Positions 13,181-13,705 of a DNA stretch of 13,705 nt are shown piece after piece (the first letter of the stretch is position 1; each line of letters starts with the position of its first letter). This stretch comes from Syntrophorhabdaceae bacterium. GTDB taxonomy: Bacteria; Desulfobacterota; Syntrophorhabdia; Syntrophorhabdales; Syntrophorhabdaceae. The stretch covers positions 1-13,705 of the forward strand of contig JAOAHW010000023.1 in NCBI GenBank assembly GCA_026415015.1, in the 5' to 3' direction. The position numbers were made by a program, and so were the translations under genes. The notes under the pieces are model-generated. The model saw nothing but the letters and a program-made list of their open reading frames with translations, made no database searches and was not told the origin of the DNA.

Positions 13181-13705
13181 TGATATAGTAGAGGAGGTTA
13201 CAAAGTATAACCCTGGAGCAGATGTAGAGATGCTTGAGAGGGCATATATCTTCTCTGCCAAGGCACATAGGGGACAGACCAGGCTTTCTGGAGAACCCTA
13301 TCTGATACACCCCCTTGAGGTTGCATACACCCTCACAAAGATGAGCCTTGATGTCCCCAGCATTGTATCGGGGCTTCTCCATGACACCATTGAGGACTCC
13401 TATGTGAGTAAGGAGGAGATAGAGAGATACTTCGGCAAAGAAGTGGCAGAGATTGTGGATGGTGTAACAAAGATAAGCAAGATCCAGTTAAGACCTACTG
13501 AGGACTCAAAGGCAGAGAACATAAGAAAGATGATACTTGCCATGAGCAAGGATATAAGGGTGATACTCATAAAGTTAGCAGACAGGTACCACAATATGCA
13601 GACCCTTAATTTCCTCTCTGAGGAAAAACAGCTTGAGATAGCAAGGGAGACCCTTGATATATATGCACCCCTTGCCCACAGGCTCGGTATAGAGTGGTTA
13701 AAGGG
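13167..13705 (+). CDS. rel: Bifunctional RelA/SpoT-type (p)ppGpp synthetase/hydrolase, N-terminal part (3' end outside window)
   Basis: The first 179 residues of a Rel/SpoT protein are present; the frame is open to the end of the window. It starts MVRFNDIVEEVTKY, a usual N-terminus for long Rel proteins. The HD hydrolase domain is intact: H49 (YLIHPLEV), H72-D73 with the HDxxED signature (LLHDTIED, through D77), and D139 (KLADRYHNMQTL). Hydrolase activity on (p)ppGpp is therefore expected. The synthetase, TGS and ACT parts would lie beyond base 13705, so synthetase function is assumed from the family. ATG 13167 gives the family N-terminus; ATG 13161, two codons upstream in frame, is an alternative. 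The 14-base (or 20-base) overlap with the cyclase gene implies one transcript and likely translational coupling. Confidence 0.93.
   Translation, partial: MVRFNDIVEEVTKYNPGADVEMLERAYIFSAKAHRGQTRLSGEPYLIHPLEVAYTLTKMSLDVPSIVSGLLHDTIEDSYVSKEEIERYFGKEVAEIVDGVTKISKIQLRPTEDSKAENIRKMILAMSKDIRVILIKLADRYHNMQTLNFLSEEKQLEIARETLDIYAPLAHRLGIEWLK

Overview
The window looks like a gene-dense, A+T-leaning bacterial chromosome segment. Arginine is mostly AGG/AGA and isoleucine is often ATA. Family resemblances (a Rel protein starting MVRFNDI..., a stand-alone diiron rubrerythrin-like protein, a PflX-type radical SAM protein, RecD2 rather than RecBCD-type RecD, two small lipoproteins) suggest an anaerobic or microaerophilic diderm of the Desulfobacterota/Nitrospirota kind. 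That placement is inference only. I see no mobile element, tRNA, rRNA or CRISPR array. The gene set is mostly housekeeping, and the unusual features are small and regulatory.

Layout. 1-1661 (+): the 3' end of a DegT/DnrJ-type sugar aminotransferase, a short coiled-coil lipoprotein with its own promoter, and truA. 1662-1916: a 250 bp spacer holding an inverted repeat. 1917-2399 (+): a rubrerythrin-like diiron protein, tail to tail with a minus-strand operon (6638 to 2402) of M20 peptidase, prolyl-tRNA synthetase and M24 (Xaa-Pro type) peptidase. 6722-6898 (-): a compact unit of near-consensus promoter, strong ribosome binding site, a 25-codon lysine-rich ORF and a GNRA-loop terminator. 6928-7146 (-): a small Nfu-type Fe-S scaffold with its own promoter. 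8080-7334 (-): a DUF4177-like protein followed by a small heat-shock protein. 8155-9066 (+): a PflX-type radical SAM protein, converging on a small lipoprotein (9340-9056, -). 9428-9862 (+): a codon-independent GGQ release factor-like protein, converging on recD2 (12049-9851, -). 12197-13705 (+): a response regulator fused to a class III nucleotide cyclase, overlapping the start of a bifunctional Rel (p)ppGpp enzyme that runs off the window.

How the genes may work together. The minus-strand operon links peptide hydrolysis, including proline-type peptides, with charging of tRNA-Pro. The rubrerythrin-like protein, Nfu and Hsp20 fit protection of Fe-S proteins and protein homeostasis under oxidative or thermal stress. 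The release factor-like protein suggests ribosome rescue. The 3' end couples a phosphorylation-controlled cyclase to (p)ppGpp turnover, two nucleotide second messengers in one apparent operon. Several starts (603, 9340, 12049) lack a usable Shine-Dalgarno and sit where a promoter would place +1, suggesting leaderless or nearly leaderless mRNAs.
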